Shown piece by piece: positions 1 to 8,252 of a DNA stretch of 64,000 nucleotides; the first letter of the stretch is position 1; every line of letters begins with the position of its first letter. The translations under genes and the position numbers were made by a program. The notes below the pieces were generated by a model. That model did not search any database, was not told the DNA's origin, and was given only the letters and a program-made list of their open reading frames with translations. This stretch comes from JASLDZ01 sp038226305 (GTDB lineage Bacteria > Pseudomonadota > Alphaproteobacteria > Caulobacterales > Caulobacteraceae), in the NCBI GenBank assembly GCA_038226305.1, contig JBBRQN010000003.1, forward strand, positions 1 to 64,000, read 5' to 3'.

Positions 1-326
1 GTGGCGTCGAGCCGGGTGCCCTCCAGAAGGCCCGCCATGCCCAGCACGCCATTCAGGGGCGTGCGGATTTCGTGGCTGAGGGTGGCCATCACGTCGGCGC
101 GGCGGGCGGCCCCCGTGCGGCGGCGATCGGGCTGAACGAGGCGCGCACCTCCCGCGAGGGGTCGGGCGCGCCAGTCCTCGCAGGCGGGATCGGCGGCGCG
201 GGCGCGCTCGGTCGCGGGCAGGGCGAGGAAGGCGGCGTTGGCGGCGAGGGGCTCGGCGGCGCGATCGGGTCCGAGCACCGCGGCCGGGCCGTCGAGGCCT
301 TCGAGGAGGTCGCCAGCCGTGAGCAT
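1..326 (-). CDS. Sensor histidine kinase, N-terminal part (runs off the window)
   Basis: This is the first 108 codons of a two-component sensor kinase; the rest lies beyond base 1. The start of a HisKA dimerisation domain is visible: the H-box reads SHEIRTPLNGVLGM, with the phospho-accepting histidine at about residue 85. Residues 1-78 are short and Ala/Arg-rich, with no recognisable transmembrane segment or complete PAS domain, so the protein looks cytoplasmic. The H-box style is typical of hybrid kinases that carry a C-terminal receiver, but that part cannot be seen. It starts 10 bases after the YifB-like gene ends on the same strand and may be co-transcribed with it. The ATG at 326 was chosen because it opens the H-box frame. 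Confidence 0.75.
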   Translation of the reverse strand, partial: MLTAGDLLEGLDGPAAVLGPDRAAEPLAANAAFLALPATERARAADPACEDWRARPLAGGARLVQPDRRRTGAARRADVMATLSHEIRTPLNGVLGMAGLLEGTRLDA

Positions 327-336
327 GGGCGCAAGC

Positions 337-1917
337 CTAGCGCGGGCCGCTTAACACCCGGTCAAGCGGCGATCCGTCGAAGGCGGGCGCAGGGGGCGGG
401 GTCGAAACGTCCAGCGACGAGCGGCGATGGCCCAGCGCCTCGGCCACGTGCACCCGGCGAACGCCGTCTGCGCCATCAAGGTCGGCGATGGTGCGGGCGA
501 GCCTGAGCACCCGCGTCCAGCCCCTCGCGGTGAGTGCCCCGGCCTCTGCCGCCCGGGACAGGAGGGCGCGGGCCCCGTCGTCCAGAGCGCAGGCCCGGTC
601 GAGCCCGTCGCCGTTCAGCCGGGCGTTCAGGCCATCCGCGATGTCGAGCTCGGCGGCGCGGGCCTCCTGCCGGGCGCGGGCGACGGCCACCCGCAACGCG
701 GCTTCGGCCGTGCCCTCGGCCGGGGCGGGTAGGGCGAGATCGGCGGCGGTGACGGGGGGCACGTCCACCTGCAGGTCCATCCGGTCGAGCAGGGGGCCAG
801 AGATGCGGCCCTGATAATCCTTCTGGCAGCGGGGAGCCTTGCCGCAGGCGCCGCGACCGGCGCCGCCATGACCGCAGCGGCAGGGGTTCATGGCCGCCAC
901 CAGCTGCACCCGCGCCGGATAGCGCACGTGGTGGTTGGCCCGCGCCACGATCACCTCGCCCGTTTCGAGCGGCCCGCGCAGACTGTCCAACGCCTGCGGA
1001 TTGAACTCCGGCATCTCATCCAGAAACAAGACGCCGTTGTGCGCCAGGGACACCTCCCCCGGCTTGGCCCGCACCCCGCCGCCGGTGAGAGCCGCCATCG
1101 AGGCCGAGTGGTGCGGGGCCCGGAACGGCCTCGCCCGCGTCAGCTCGCCCTTGGCCAGAAGCCCCGCCACCGACTGCACCATCGACGTTTCGAGCAGTTC
1201 CCGCGGCGACAGGGGCGGCAGAAGCCCCGGCAGGCGCTGCGCCAGCATGGACTTGCCCGACCCCGGCGGCCCCACGAACAGGAGGTTGTGGCCCCCGGCG
1301 GCCGCGATCTCGAGCGCGCGCTTGGCGTGCTCCTGTCCCTTCACCTCGCGCAGGTCGGGGCCGGGCGGCGGGTCGATCACGGCCCCGGGCGAGGGCGCGC
1401 TCATCACCTGCGTGCCGCGGAAATGGTTCACCACCGCGATCAGGGAGCGGGGAGCGAGGATCCGTACATCCCCCGCCCAGGCCGCCTCAGGCCCGCAGGC
1501 GTAGGGGCAGATGAGGCCGAGGCCCATCTCGCTGGCGGCGATGGCGGCGGGGAGGGCACCGGCGGTGGGGGCGATCTGCCCGTCCAGCCCCAGCTCGCCG
1601 AAAGCCATCCAGCCGTTCAGGGCGTCGGGCGGAATGACCCCCATCGCCCCCATCAGGGCGAGGGCGATCGGCAGGTCGTAGTGGCTGCCCTCCTTGGGCA
1701 GGTCGGCCGGGGCGAGGTTGGCGACGAGGCGCTTGGAGGGCAGGGCAAGCCCCAGGGCGGCGAAGGCGGCGCGCACCCGCTCGCGGCTTTCGCCCACGGC
1801 CTTGTCGCCCAGGCCCACGACCACGAAGGCGACCTGGCCCGATGAGGCCTGCACCTCCACGTCCACGCGCCGGGCGTCGACCCCCTCGAACGCCACGGTG
1901 ACCACGCGCGCCGCCAT
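337..1917 (-). CDS. YifB/ComM family Mg-chelatase-like AAA ATPase
   Basis: This is a 526-residue ATPase of the YifB/ComM family. Characterised ComM proteins are hexameric helicases that help branch migration of incoming DNA during natural transformation; in non-competent bacteria the role is less clear. The N-terminal ChlI-like domain begins MAARVVTVAFEG and carries the ESRERVRAA motif near residue 43. The AAA core has Walker A GPPGSGKS (216-223) and Walker B VLFLDE (296-301). The family signature RPFRAPHHSAS is near 263, and a Cys-rich CRCGHGGAGRGACG stretch precedes sensor II. I chose the internal ATG at 1917 because family members begin there; the frame stays open to 1968. Confidence 0.9.
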   Translation of the reverse strand: MAARVVTVAFEGVDARRVDVEVQASSGQVAFVVVGLGDKAVGESRERVRAAFAALGLALPSKRLVANLAPADLPKEGSHYDLPIALALMGAMGVIPPDALNGWMAFGELGLDGQIAPTAGALPAAIAASEMGLGLICPYACGPEAAWAGDVRILAPRSLIAVVNHFRGTQVMSAPSPGAVIDPPPGPDLREVKGQEHAKRALEIAAAGGHNLLFVGPPGSGKSMLAQRLPGLLPPLSPRELLETSMVQSVAGLLAKGELTRARPFRAPHHSASMAALTGGGVRAKPGEVSLAHNGVLFLDEMPEFNPQALDSLRGPLETGEVIVARANHHVRYPARVQLVAAMNPCRCGHGGAGRGACGKAPRCQKDYQGRISGPLLDRMDLQVDVPPVTAADLALPAPAEGTAEAALRVAVARARQEARAAELDIADGLNARLNGDGLDRACALDDGARALLSRAAEAGALTARGWTRVLRLARTIADLDGADGVRRVHVAEALGHRRSSLDVSTPPPAPAFDGSPLDRVLSGPR

Positions 1918-1992
1918 CCCCGCCTCCCCGCTCAGCCTGCGATCAAGCTGTTGGGCGAGCGTGAACAAGTCAAGAACATTTCTGAGTAGACC

Positions 1993-3240
1993 TCAGCCGA
2001 ACGCCGCCTCCGCCGCGTCCATCGCAGCCTGCACAGGGGGCACCGGAGCCTGGGCGGAGATCGCGTCGGCCAGCGCCACGAGCGCCATCCGCACGTGCGC
2101 GGGCGTGGCCGAGGCCCCCATCAGGCCGATGCGCCACACCTTGCCCCTGGAGGGGCCGAGGCCGGAGCCGATCTCCACGCCGAAACGGTCGAGCATGCGG
2201 GCGCGCACGGCGGCTTCGTCCACGCCTTGCGGCACCTCGACCACGTTGAGCTGCGGCAGGCGTCGGGCCTCCGGCACGGCGAGCTCCAGCCCCAGCGCCT
2301 GCAGGCCCGCGCTGAGGCCGAGGTGGCTCCTGCGGTGGCGGGCGTGCGAGGCCTCGAGCCCCTCCTCGAACAGCACCACCAGCGCCTCGTGCAGTCCGTA
2401 GATCGCGTTCACGGGGGCGGTGTGATGATAGGCGCGGCCGCCGCCTCCCCCCGAACCCGGAGACGGTCCGTCCCAGTAGCTCATGAGGAGCGACAGGTCG
2501 TAGAGCCAGGTGCGCGGCGGGGTCTTGCGAGCGGCCACCGCCGCCTTCGCCCGCGGCCCGAAGGCGAAGGGCGACAGGCCTGGCGGGGCGGAGAGGCACT
2601 TCTGCGTGCCGGAATAGACCACGTCGGCGTCCCAACCCGCCACGTCCACCGGGATGCCGGCCAGGGAGGTGACGCAGTCCACCACGGTCAGCGCGCCATG
2701 CTCCCGGGCGATGGCGCACAGGGGGCCGGGGTCGCTGAGCGCGCCGGTCGAGGTCTCGGCATGGACGAAGGCGAGGAGCTTGGCCCCCCGCGCCCACAGG
2801 GCCGCCTCCACCCGCGCCGCATCCACGGCCTCGCCCCAGGCGTGGTCGACGCGCACCACCTCGGCGCCCGCGCGGGCCGCCATCTGGCACATGCGCTCGC
2901 CGAACACGCCATTGACGCAGATCACCGCCACGTCGCCCGGTTCGAGGAGGTTGAGGAGCGCCGCCTCCATTCCGCTGGTGCCGGGTCCGGGCAGGGGCAG
3001 GCAGGCGTGATCCGGAGCCCTGAACGCCCGCGCAAGGCCCGCGCGCGTCTCGTCCATCAGCTTGAGGAACAGGGGGTCGAGATGACCCAGCGTCGGCCGC
3101 GCCCCGGCCGCCAGCACCCGCGGGCTCACCTCGGAAGGGCCGGGGCCGAGCAGCACGCGCTGCGGGGGGTGGAAACTCTTCAAGGCGGGCGGCTCCGGCG
3201 GGCGCGGCGCGAGCCACCGCAGACCGAGGCGGGCGCTCAC
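1993..3240 (-). CDS. Class V aminotransferase (alanine/serine--glyoxylate type)
   Basis: This is a pyridoxal-phosphate aminotransferase of the alanine/serine-glyoxylate family, expected to move an amino group from alanine or serine to glyoxylate. The N-terminus has the family sequence RVLLGPGPSEV followed by GHLDP. The glycine-rich PGTSGMEAAL lies at about 86-95 and the cofactor aspartate in VVDCVTS near 188. The Schiff-base lysine is in YSGTQKCLS (K214). The start is uncertain: a GTG at 3240 gives 415 residues, whereas a TTG at 3183 has GGAG nine bases upstream and gives an N-terminus (MKSFHPPQR) closer to the family. The substrate cannot be fixed from sequence. It is divergent from ybgC. 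Confidence 0.85.
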   Translation of the reverse strand: MSARLGLRWLAPRPPEPPALKSFHPPQRVLLGPGPSEVSPRVLAAGARPTLGHLDPLFLKLMDETRAGLARAFRAPDHACLPLPGPGTSGMEAALLNLLEPGDVAVICVNGVFGERMCQMAARAGAEVVRVDHAWGEAVDAARVEAALWARGAKLLAFVHAETSTGALSDPGPLCAIAREHGALTVVDCVTSLAGIPVDVAGWDADVVYSGTQKCLSAPPGLSPFAFGPRAKAAVAARKTPPRTWLYDLSLLMSYWDGPSPGSGGGGGRAYHHTAPVNAIYGLHEALVVLFEEGLEASHARHRRSHLGLSAGLQALGLELAVPEARRLPQLNVVEVPQGVDEAAVRARMLDRFGVEIGSGLGPSRGKVWRIGLMGASATPAHVRMALVALADAISAQAPVPPVQAAMDAAEAAFG

Positions 3241-3435
3241 ATCCTCTTGATTAGCGGGCGCGACGGGAATCGCGCAATGTGATCGCCTTGGATGGAGGTC
3301 CAAAGTTCCTGACGCCCGTCGTAACCCGGCGCCCGCCTCGCGGGCCGAGGGGTGCGGCGGGCGCGGTTCGTTCAGGGCCGGGCCAGAGCCTCGCCCGAGG
3401 TTGCGAAAGCGGACGGCGCACGCCACACCCCGATC

Positions 3436-3930
3436 ATGGAGTCCGCCCTCCCCCCGACTGCAGACAGCCGTGCCGACGACCCTTCCGCGGGCCGCATGGT
3501 CGGGCGCGAGCATCGGCTGCCGATCCGCGTCTACTACGAGGACACCGACTTCACCGGCCTCGTCTACCACGCCAACTACCTGCGTTATTTCGAGCGCGGC
3601 CGGTCGGACTTCCTGCGCTTCATCGGGGCCGACCACGCCACCGGGCTGGAGCAGGCCGACCCCGCCGCCTTCACGATCTCCCGCATCGAGGTGGACTACA
3701 TCCGCCCCGCCCGCATCGACGAGGCTCTCGTGGTGATAACGAGCTATGAGAAGCTGAAGGGCGCGCGGCTCGACGCCCTGCAGCGGATCGAGCGCGACGG
3801 GGTGGTTCTGGCCCGCGCCGCGGTGTTCGCCGCCTGCATCGACCTGAAAGGCCGCCCGCGCCGCCCGCACGCCCACCTCGTGGACAGCGTGCGCCCCTAT
3901 CTGCCCCCCGTCACGACGGCCGAGCCTTAG
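3436..3930 (+). CDS. ybgC: Tol-Pal-associated acyl-CoA thioesterase YbgC
   Basis: This is a 164-residue hot-dog-fold thioesterase that hydrolyses acyl-CoA esters and is characteristically the first gene of tol-pal clusters. The active-site strand and helix are visible: YYEDTDFTGLVYHANYLRYFERGR at residues 33-56, with the catalytic Asp in EDTD. The C-terminus is short and basic/proline-rich. The ATG at 3436 is used; an internal ATG at 3493 (MVGREHRLPIR) would remove an N-terminal tail with no family counterpart, so the true start could be there. Upstream is a roughly 195-base divergent region shared with the aminotransferase; downstream a dyad precedes tolQ. Confidence 0.92.
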   Translation: MESALPPTADSRADDPSAGRMVGREHRLPIRVYYEDTDFTGLVYHANYLRYFERGRSDFLRFIGADHATGLEQADPAAFTISRIEVDYIRPARIDEALVVITSYEKLKGARLDALQRIERDGVVLARAAVFAACIDLKGRPRRPHAHLVDSVRPYLPPVTTAEP

Positions 3931-3931
3931 T

Positions 3932-3963
3932 TTCGTCATCGCTGTCCGTCTTGTCATGACGAA
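3932..3963. promoter_or_regulatory. Inverted repeat between ybgC and tolQ
   Basis: An 8-base inverted repeat, TTCGTCAT (3932-3939) and ATGACGAA (3956-3963), has a 16-base spacer. Its right arm overlaps a second small palindrome, GTCATGAC (3953-3960). It begins immediately after the ybgC stop and lies about 40 bases before tolQ. The spacing fits an operator read on one DNA face, or an mRNA hairpin between ybgC and tolQ. There is no T-tract, so it is not a classical terminator. The binding protein is unknown. Confidence 0.4.
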
Positions 3964-4001
3964 CGCATAGTCTTCCGCCATCAACGCCAACCGGACAGCC
4001 C

Positions 4002-4736
4002 ATGCAGGACGCAGCCGCCCCCACCTTCGATCTCGTCCACGCCTTCCTGGGCGCCGACCTTGTGGTGAAGGCGGTCATGCTAGGGCTGGCGGCGGCGTCC
4101 CTGTGGTCGTGGACGATCATCCTCGACAAGCTGTTCCGCTTCGCAGCCCTCAACCGCGAGGCCGACCGTTTCGAGGACGAAATCTCGGGCGGCCGGTCGC
4201 TCGAAGACGTGGCGGTCGGGGCCGGAGACGCGCCCCGCGCCCCCCTCGCCCGGATGCTGCAGGCCGCCCTGCGCGAGTGGCGTGACGGCCGTCGCGGCGG
4301 CGGTCTCACCGAGGGTCAGGCCGGGCTGGTGATCGCCCGGGTCGATCGGGCGCTGGACAGCGTGATGGCCAAGGAGACCCGCCGCATCGAGGACGGGCTG
4401 GGCTCGCTGTCCATCGTGGCCACCGCCTCGCCCTTCGTGGGCCTGTTCGGCACGGTGTGGGGGATCATGCGGGCGTTCGCGGCCATCGGGGCGCAGAAGT
4501 CCACCAGCCTTGCGGTGGTGGCGCCGCCCATCGCCGAGGCCCTGTTCGCTACCGCCATCGGCCTGGCCGCCGCCATCCCGGCCTACATCGCCTACAACAA
4601 GTTCTCGACCGACGCGGGCAAGTTCGGCGGCCGTCTCGAGGCCTTCGCCGACGATCTCGCCGGCGCCGTGGCGCGCCGCCTCGGCGATCGGGCGGCCTCC
4701 GGCTCCGCCGCCCCCTTTGATCGGCGGGAGGACTGA
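4002..4736 (+). CDS. tolQ: TolQ, proton-channel subunit of the Tol-Pal system
   Basis: This 244-residue inner-membrane protein of the TolQ/ExbB/MotA family forms the proton-driven TolQR motor that energises TolA for outer-membrane constriction at division. Three membrane segments are visible at about residues 14-38, 135-160 and 170-195, with a long cytoplasmic loop after the first. The stretch GSLSIVATASPFVGLFGTVWGIM is the conserved TM2 region, and the TM3 segment PPIAEALFATAIGLAAAIPAY is also typical. Length matches the family. The stop is separated from the GTG of tolR by two bases, so the genes are translationally linked. Confidence 0.96.
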   Translation: MQDAAAPTFDLVHAFLGADLVVKAVMLGLAAASLWSWTIILDKLFRFAALNREADRFEDEISGGRSLEDVAVGAGDAPRAPLARMLQAALREWRDGRRGGGLTEGQAGLVIARVDRALDSVMAKETRRIEDGLGSLSIVATASPFVGLFGTVWGIMRAFAAIGAQKSTSLAVVAPPIAEALFATAIGLAAAIPAYIAYNKFSTDAGKFGGRLEAFADDLAGAVARRLGDRAASGSAAPFDRRED

Positions 4737-4738
4737 GC

Positions 4739-5221
4739 GTGGCCCTGTCGGCCAACGGCTCGCTAGGCGGTGGGCGACGCTCGCGCAGGCGGCGTCGCGG
4801 GCGCGCCGGGCTGACCGAGATCAACGTCACGCCCCTGGTGGACGTGATGCTCGTGCTGCTCATCATCTTCATGGTGTCGGCCCCGCTCCTCTCCGCGGGC
4901 GTGCCGGTGGACCTGCCGAAGACAGACGCCGCGTCCCTGCCCAGCCCCGACAAGCCCCTCACCGTCACCATCGAGAAGACCGGGGCCCTGCACCTGAACG
5001 ACGACGCGGCTTCCCTCGAAGGTCTGGTGGCCGCGGTGGAGGCCAGGGGCGGCTCGGCCGAGCAGCCGATCTACGTCCGGGCCGACGGGGCGGCGCCCTA
5101 CGCCACCGTGGCGCAGGTGATGGCCAAGCTCTCCACCAACGGCTTCACCAAGCTGAACCTCGTCACCGACATCGCGCCGTCACCGGCCGACGGCTCCCGC
5201 TCTCAGGCCGGGCTGCGCTAG
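4739..5221 (+). CDS. tolR: TolR, Tol-Pal motor subunit
   Basis: This 160-residue ExbD/TolR-family protein has one N-terminal membrane helix and a periplasmic domain. The N-terminal cytoplasmic tail is strongly basic (GGRRSRRRRRGR). It is followed by TEINVTPLVDVMLVLLIIFMV, in which the aspartate of LVDVML (D35) is the conserved proton-carrying residue. The periplasmic part matches the TolR dimer domain in length. The GTG start at 4739 is set by the two-base gap after tolQ. The stop codon TAG is directly followed by the ATG of tolA. Confidence 0.95.
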   Translation: MALSANGSLGGGRRSRRRRRGRAGLTEINVTPLVDVMLVLLIIFMVSAPLLSAGVPVDLPKTDAASLPSPDKPLTVTIEKTGALHLNDDAASLEGLVAAVEARGGSAEQPIYVRADGAAPYATVAQVMAKLSTNGFTKLNLVTDIAPSPADGSRSQAGLR

Positions 5222-6175
5222 ATGGAGCGCGCCCGCCGCACGCCAGCCCTGATCGGCTCGGCCCTCCTGCACGGAGGGCTCCTGGCGGCGGTGCTGTTCA
5301 CGGTGAAGGCGGCTCCGCCCCTGACCCTGCCGAGCGAGCCGGTCGCCGTGTCGATCGTCTCCGGCGCCCCCAACGTCAGCCCCGCCCTCGCCTCGCCCGA
5401 ACCCACGCCGCCGCAGGCCGAGGCCCCCGCCGCGGCGATGGCCCTGCCCGGACCGGAAGCGCCGACGGCCGCTCCCGCGGCAGCGGCCCCTGCGCCCGTG
5501 GTCGTGAAACCGCCGCCGCAGCCCAAGCCCGCCCCGACACCGCCCGCGCCTCCGAAGCCGGTGATCGCCAAGCCGCCGACGCCCACGCCCGCCCCGCCCA
5601 AGCCGCAAGCCCTGGCCAAGCCCCTGAACCTCGACACGCTTTCGGCCTCGCTTCCCAAGGCGGCCGCCAAGCCGCGCGCCTCCCTCGATCTCGACGCACT
5701 GTCCGCCTCCCTGCCGAAGCAGCCGAGCCGCCGGGCGGGGGCAGGGGCGCTGAACCTGGACGCCCTCGCCGACAGCCTGCCCGCCGGTCGCCGGGCCGGG
5801 AACGGCACCCGCGGCCCCGCCCGCCCCGAGACCGCCGCCGTGGCCCGTCAGGCCACCGGCGCGGCCACAGGCCTCACCGGCAACGAACTCGGTGCCCTGC
5901 GCGCCAAGCTGAAGCGCCTGTGGACCCCGAACTGCGGCCTGGAGGGGGTGCAGAGCATCGTCATCAAGGTCGCCTTCGGCCTCGGCCCCCAGGGTCAGGT
6001 GCAGACACCGCCCCGGGTGATCTCCAAATCGGGCGACGTACCCCAGAGCGTGCTGGACGTGGCGGCGCAGCGGGCCGTCTCGGCGGTCCTGCGTGGCGAG
6101 CCCTTCGACGAGATCGCGCCCGAGCACCTGAAGGGGCTGGGCAATATCGCCGTGACCTTCGACAAGCCCTGCTGA
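5222..6175 (+). CDS. tolA: TolA, Tol-Pal energy-transducing protein (TonB-like)
   Basis: This 317-residue protein has the TolA layout: a membrane helix near residues 11-30, a long Pro/Ala/Lys-rich periplasmic linker (about 35-215) and a C-terminal TolA/TonB-like domain (about 218-317) ending in FDKPC. It links the TolQR motor to TolB-Pal at the outer membrane. The linker contains three copies of a short motif: LNLDTLSASLPK (135-146), LDLDALSASLPK (155-166) and LNLDALADSLPA (177-188), conspicuous against an otherwise Pro/Ala background. The ATG follows the tolR stop with no gap, and its stop overlaps the tolB start. It is identified by position and architecture more than by identity. Confidence 0.9.
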   Translation: MERARRTPALIGSALLHGGLLAAVLFTVKAAPPLTLPSEPVAVSIVSGAPNVSPALASPEPTPPQAEAPAAAMALPGPEAPTAAPAAAAPAPVVVKPPPQPKPAPTPPAPPKPVIAKPPTPTPAPPKPQALAKPLNLDTLSASLPKAAAKPRASLDLDALSASLPKQPSRRAGAGALNLDALADSLPAGRRAGNGTRGPARPETAAVARQATGAATGLTGNELGALRAKLKRLWTPNCGLEGVQSIVIKVAFGLGPQGQVQTPPRVISKSGDVPQSVLDVAAQRAVSAVLRGEPFDEIAPEHLKGLGNIAVTFDKPC

Positions 6176-7533
6176 TGACGATGACCCGCCCCCTCGCCCG
6201 CCTCGCCGCCGCCGTGTCCCTGCTCCTCGCCGCAGCGACCCCGGCGCTGGCCGCCTCGCCGCCCCAGCAGCCGCCCGTGGAGATCGACGTCAGCGGCGGG
6301 CAGGTGCAGCCCCTGCCCATCGCGGCGCCCGCCTTCGCAGGCGCCGACGCCCGCACCTCGCAGCTGGGCGGGCAGATCGCCCGGGTGATGGCCGCCGACC
6401 TCGAGCGCTCCGGCTTCTTCCGGCCCCTGCCGCAGAGCGCCTTCCCGCAGGCGACCCTCGACATCGCCGTGCAGCCCGACCTGACCGCCTGGCGCGGGGC
6501 CGGGGCGCAGGCCCTGGTCAACGGCCTGACCACCATCGACGCCGACGGCCGCCTGCGGGTGGACTTCCGCCTGTGGGACGTGGGCTCGGGTTCCGGTGCC
6601 AACGCCGGTGGGCAGGGCCAGCTCCTCGGCCTGCAGTTCACCTCCACCCCAGAGAACTGGCGACGGATGGCCCACAAGGTGGCCGACGCCGTCTACAGGC
6701 AGCTGACGGGGGAGGACGGCTACTTCGACACGCGGATCGTGTTCGTGGCCGAGAGCGGCACCCGGGCGCAGCGTATCAAGCGCCTGGCGATCATGGACCA
6801 GGACGGGGCCAACCCCAGCTTCCTCACCGACGGCACCGAGCAGGTGCTGACCCCCCGCTTCTCCGGCACCAGCCAGGAGATCACCTACATGACGCTGGGC
6901 ACCGATGCGGCGCGGGTTCACCTGTTCAACATCGAGACCGGCCGCCACGAAACGCTGGGCGACTTTTCCGGCATGGTCTTCGCCCCCCGCTTCTCGCCGG
7001 ACGGCACCAAGGTGGCGTTCTCCGTCCAGAAGGACGGCAACAGCGACATCTACGTGATGGACCTGCGGTCGCGGGAGTCCAAGCGGCTGACCACCGACCC
7101 CTCCATCGACACCTCGCCCTCGTTCTCGCCGGACGGGACCAAGGTCGTGTTCAACTCGGATCGCGGGGGTTCGCCGCAGCTCTACGTGATGAACGCCAAC
7201 GGCTCGAACCAGCGGCGGATCAGCTTCGGCAAGGGCCGCTACACCACCCCGGTGTGGAGCCCCAAGGGCGACTGGATCGCCTTCACCCGCCAGGAAGGCT
7301 CCACCTTCCACATCGGCGTCATGCATCCCGACGGCTCGGAGGAGCGCACGCTCACCTCCGCCGGCCTCGACGAAGGCCCCACCTGGGCGCCCAACGGCCG
7401 GGTGCTGATGTTCGCCCGCGAGAGCGCAGGCTCGTCCCGCCTGTGGACGGTGGACATCACCGGCCGCGTGTCCCGCGCCGCCGAATACCGCGCCGCTGCG
7501 ACCGATCCCGCCTGGTCGCCGTTGTTGAAGTGA
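6175..7533 (+). CDS. tolB: TolB, periplasmic beta-propeller of the Tol-Pal system
   Basis: This 452-residue exported protein has a signal peptide (MTMTRPLARLAAAVSLLLAAATPALA) and a mature N-terminus that in characterised TolB binds TolA. After an N-terminal alpha/beta domain come repeated propeller blades with the signature FSPDGTKVAF...IYVMDL, seen at least four times (FSPDGTKVAFSV, FSPDGTKVVFNS, WSPKGDWIAFTR, WAPNGRVLMFAR). TolB binds Pal and is part of the envelope-constriction machine. The ATG overlaps the tolA stop by one base (TGATG). The frame stays open far upstream, but that part is out-of-frame tolQRA sequence. Confidence 0.96.
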   Translation: MTMTRPLARLAAAVSLLLAAATPALAASPPQQPPVEIDVSGGQVQPLPIAAPAFAGADARTSQLGGQIARVMAADLERSGFFRPLPQSAFPQATLDIAVQPDLTAWRGAGAQALVNGLTTIDADGRLRVDFRLWDVGSGSGANAGGQGQLLGLQFTSTPENWRRMAHKVADAVYRQLTGEDGYFDTRIVFVAESGTRAQRIKRLAIMDQDGANPSFLTDGTEQVLTPRFSGTSQEITYMTLGTDAARVHLFNIETGRHETLGDFSGMVFAPRFSPDGTKVAFSVQKDGNSDIYVMDLRSRESKRLTTDPSIDTSPSFSPDGTKVVFNSDRGGSPQLYVMNANGSNQRRISFGKGRYTTPVWSPKGDWIAFTRQEGSTFHIGVMHPDGSEERTLTSAGLDEGPTWAPNGRVLMFARESAGSSRLWTVDITGRVSRAAEYRAAATDPAWSPLLK

Positions 7534-7543
7534 TCCCCTGATC

Positions 7544-7608
7544 GACCCTTCGCCTCACTCTCTCCCCAAGCCCCCTTTAAGGAGACGTTCCATGACCCTT
7601 CGCCTCAC
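7544..7608 (+). repeat. 15-base direct repeat around the pal ribosome-binding site
   Basis: The sequence GACCCTTCGCCTCAC occurs at 7544-7558 in the tolB-pal spacer and again at 7594-7608 across codons 1-6 of pal, exactly 50 bases apart. Between the copies lies the pal ribosome-binding site (TTTAAGGAGACG). The repeat may be a small local duplication of the pal 5' coding region. Confidence 0.7.
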
Positions 7609-8173
7609 CTCTCAAGCCGCCCTCGCCCTGATGCTCGCGGGTTCGCTCGCCGCCTGCGCCCACAAGAAGCCACCGATGGCGACGGGCATGAACGACGGTT
7701 CGTCAGGGTCCGCGTCCATGCCGGGGGACCGGGGTCCGTCCACCTACGGCTCCACGGGCGTGGGCTCGGGCGCCTCGGGCGGCGGCTATCCGGGCGGCTA
7801 CCGCCCCGGCAGCGCCGAGGAGTTCGCGGCCAACGACGGCGACCGGGTGTTCTTCGACTATGACCAGTACACCCTGCGTGCCGAGGGCCGCGCCGCGCTG
7901 GACGCCCAGGCCGCCTGGCTGACCCGCTATCCGAACGTGCAGATCCGCGTGGAGGGCAACGCCGACGAGCGCGGCACCCGCGAGTACAACTTCGCCCTGG
8001 CCGGTCGCCGCGCCAGCGCCACCCGGGAATACCTCTCCACCAAGGGCATCAACCCCGCCCGGATGGAGACCATCAGCTATGGCAAGGAGCGCCCGCTCGA
8101 CACCTCGGGCACCGAGCCCGGCATGGCCCGCAACCGCAACGCCCACACCGCCATCGTCAGCGGCGCGCGCTGA
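7592..8173 (+). CDS. pal: Pal, peptidoglycan-associated outer-membrane lipoprotein
   Basis: This 193-residue lipoprotein has signal peptide and lipobox LAAC with acylated cysteine C22. A Gly/Ser-rich linker (about 30-75) leads to a C-terminal OmpA-like domain that binds meso-diaminopimelate peptidoglycan. The OmpA signature is clear: VFFDYDQYTL, VEGNADERGTREYNFALAGRRA and ISYGKERP. It anchors the outer membrane to the wall and is the end partner of TolB. A good Shine-Dalgarno (AAGGAG) lies eight bases before the ATG. A perfect hairpin follows the stop. Confidence 0.97.
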   Translation: MTLRLTSQAALALMLAGSLAACAHKKPPMATGMNDGSSGSASMPGDRGPSTYGSTGVGSGASGGGYPGGYRPGSAEEFAANDGDRVFFDYDQYTLRAEGRAALDAQAAWLTRYPNVQIRVEGNADERGTREYNFALAGRRASATREYLSTKGINPARMETISYGKERPLDTSGTEPGMARNRNAHTAIVSGAR

Positions 8174-8186
8174 TCCGCAAGCCTAG

Positions 8187-8214
8187 CGCCCGCGCCGGTG
8201 ATCCGGCGCGGGCG
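8187..8214 (+). terminator. Perfect 12-bp hairpin between pal and cpoB
   Basis: Arms CGCCCGCGCCGG (8187-8198) and CCGGCGCGGGCG (8203-8214) are exactly complementary, with a TGAT loop. The stem sits 13 bases after the pal stop and 38 bases before the cpoB start. There is no downstream T-run, so an intrinsic terminator is doubtful. A transcript-stabilising or partial attenuating stem-loop that sets the pal:cpoB ratio is equally possible. Confidence 0.6.
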
Positions 8215-8252
8215 TGCTAAGCTCACGCAGGCCCTTCGACCTTCGAGACATC

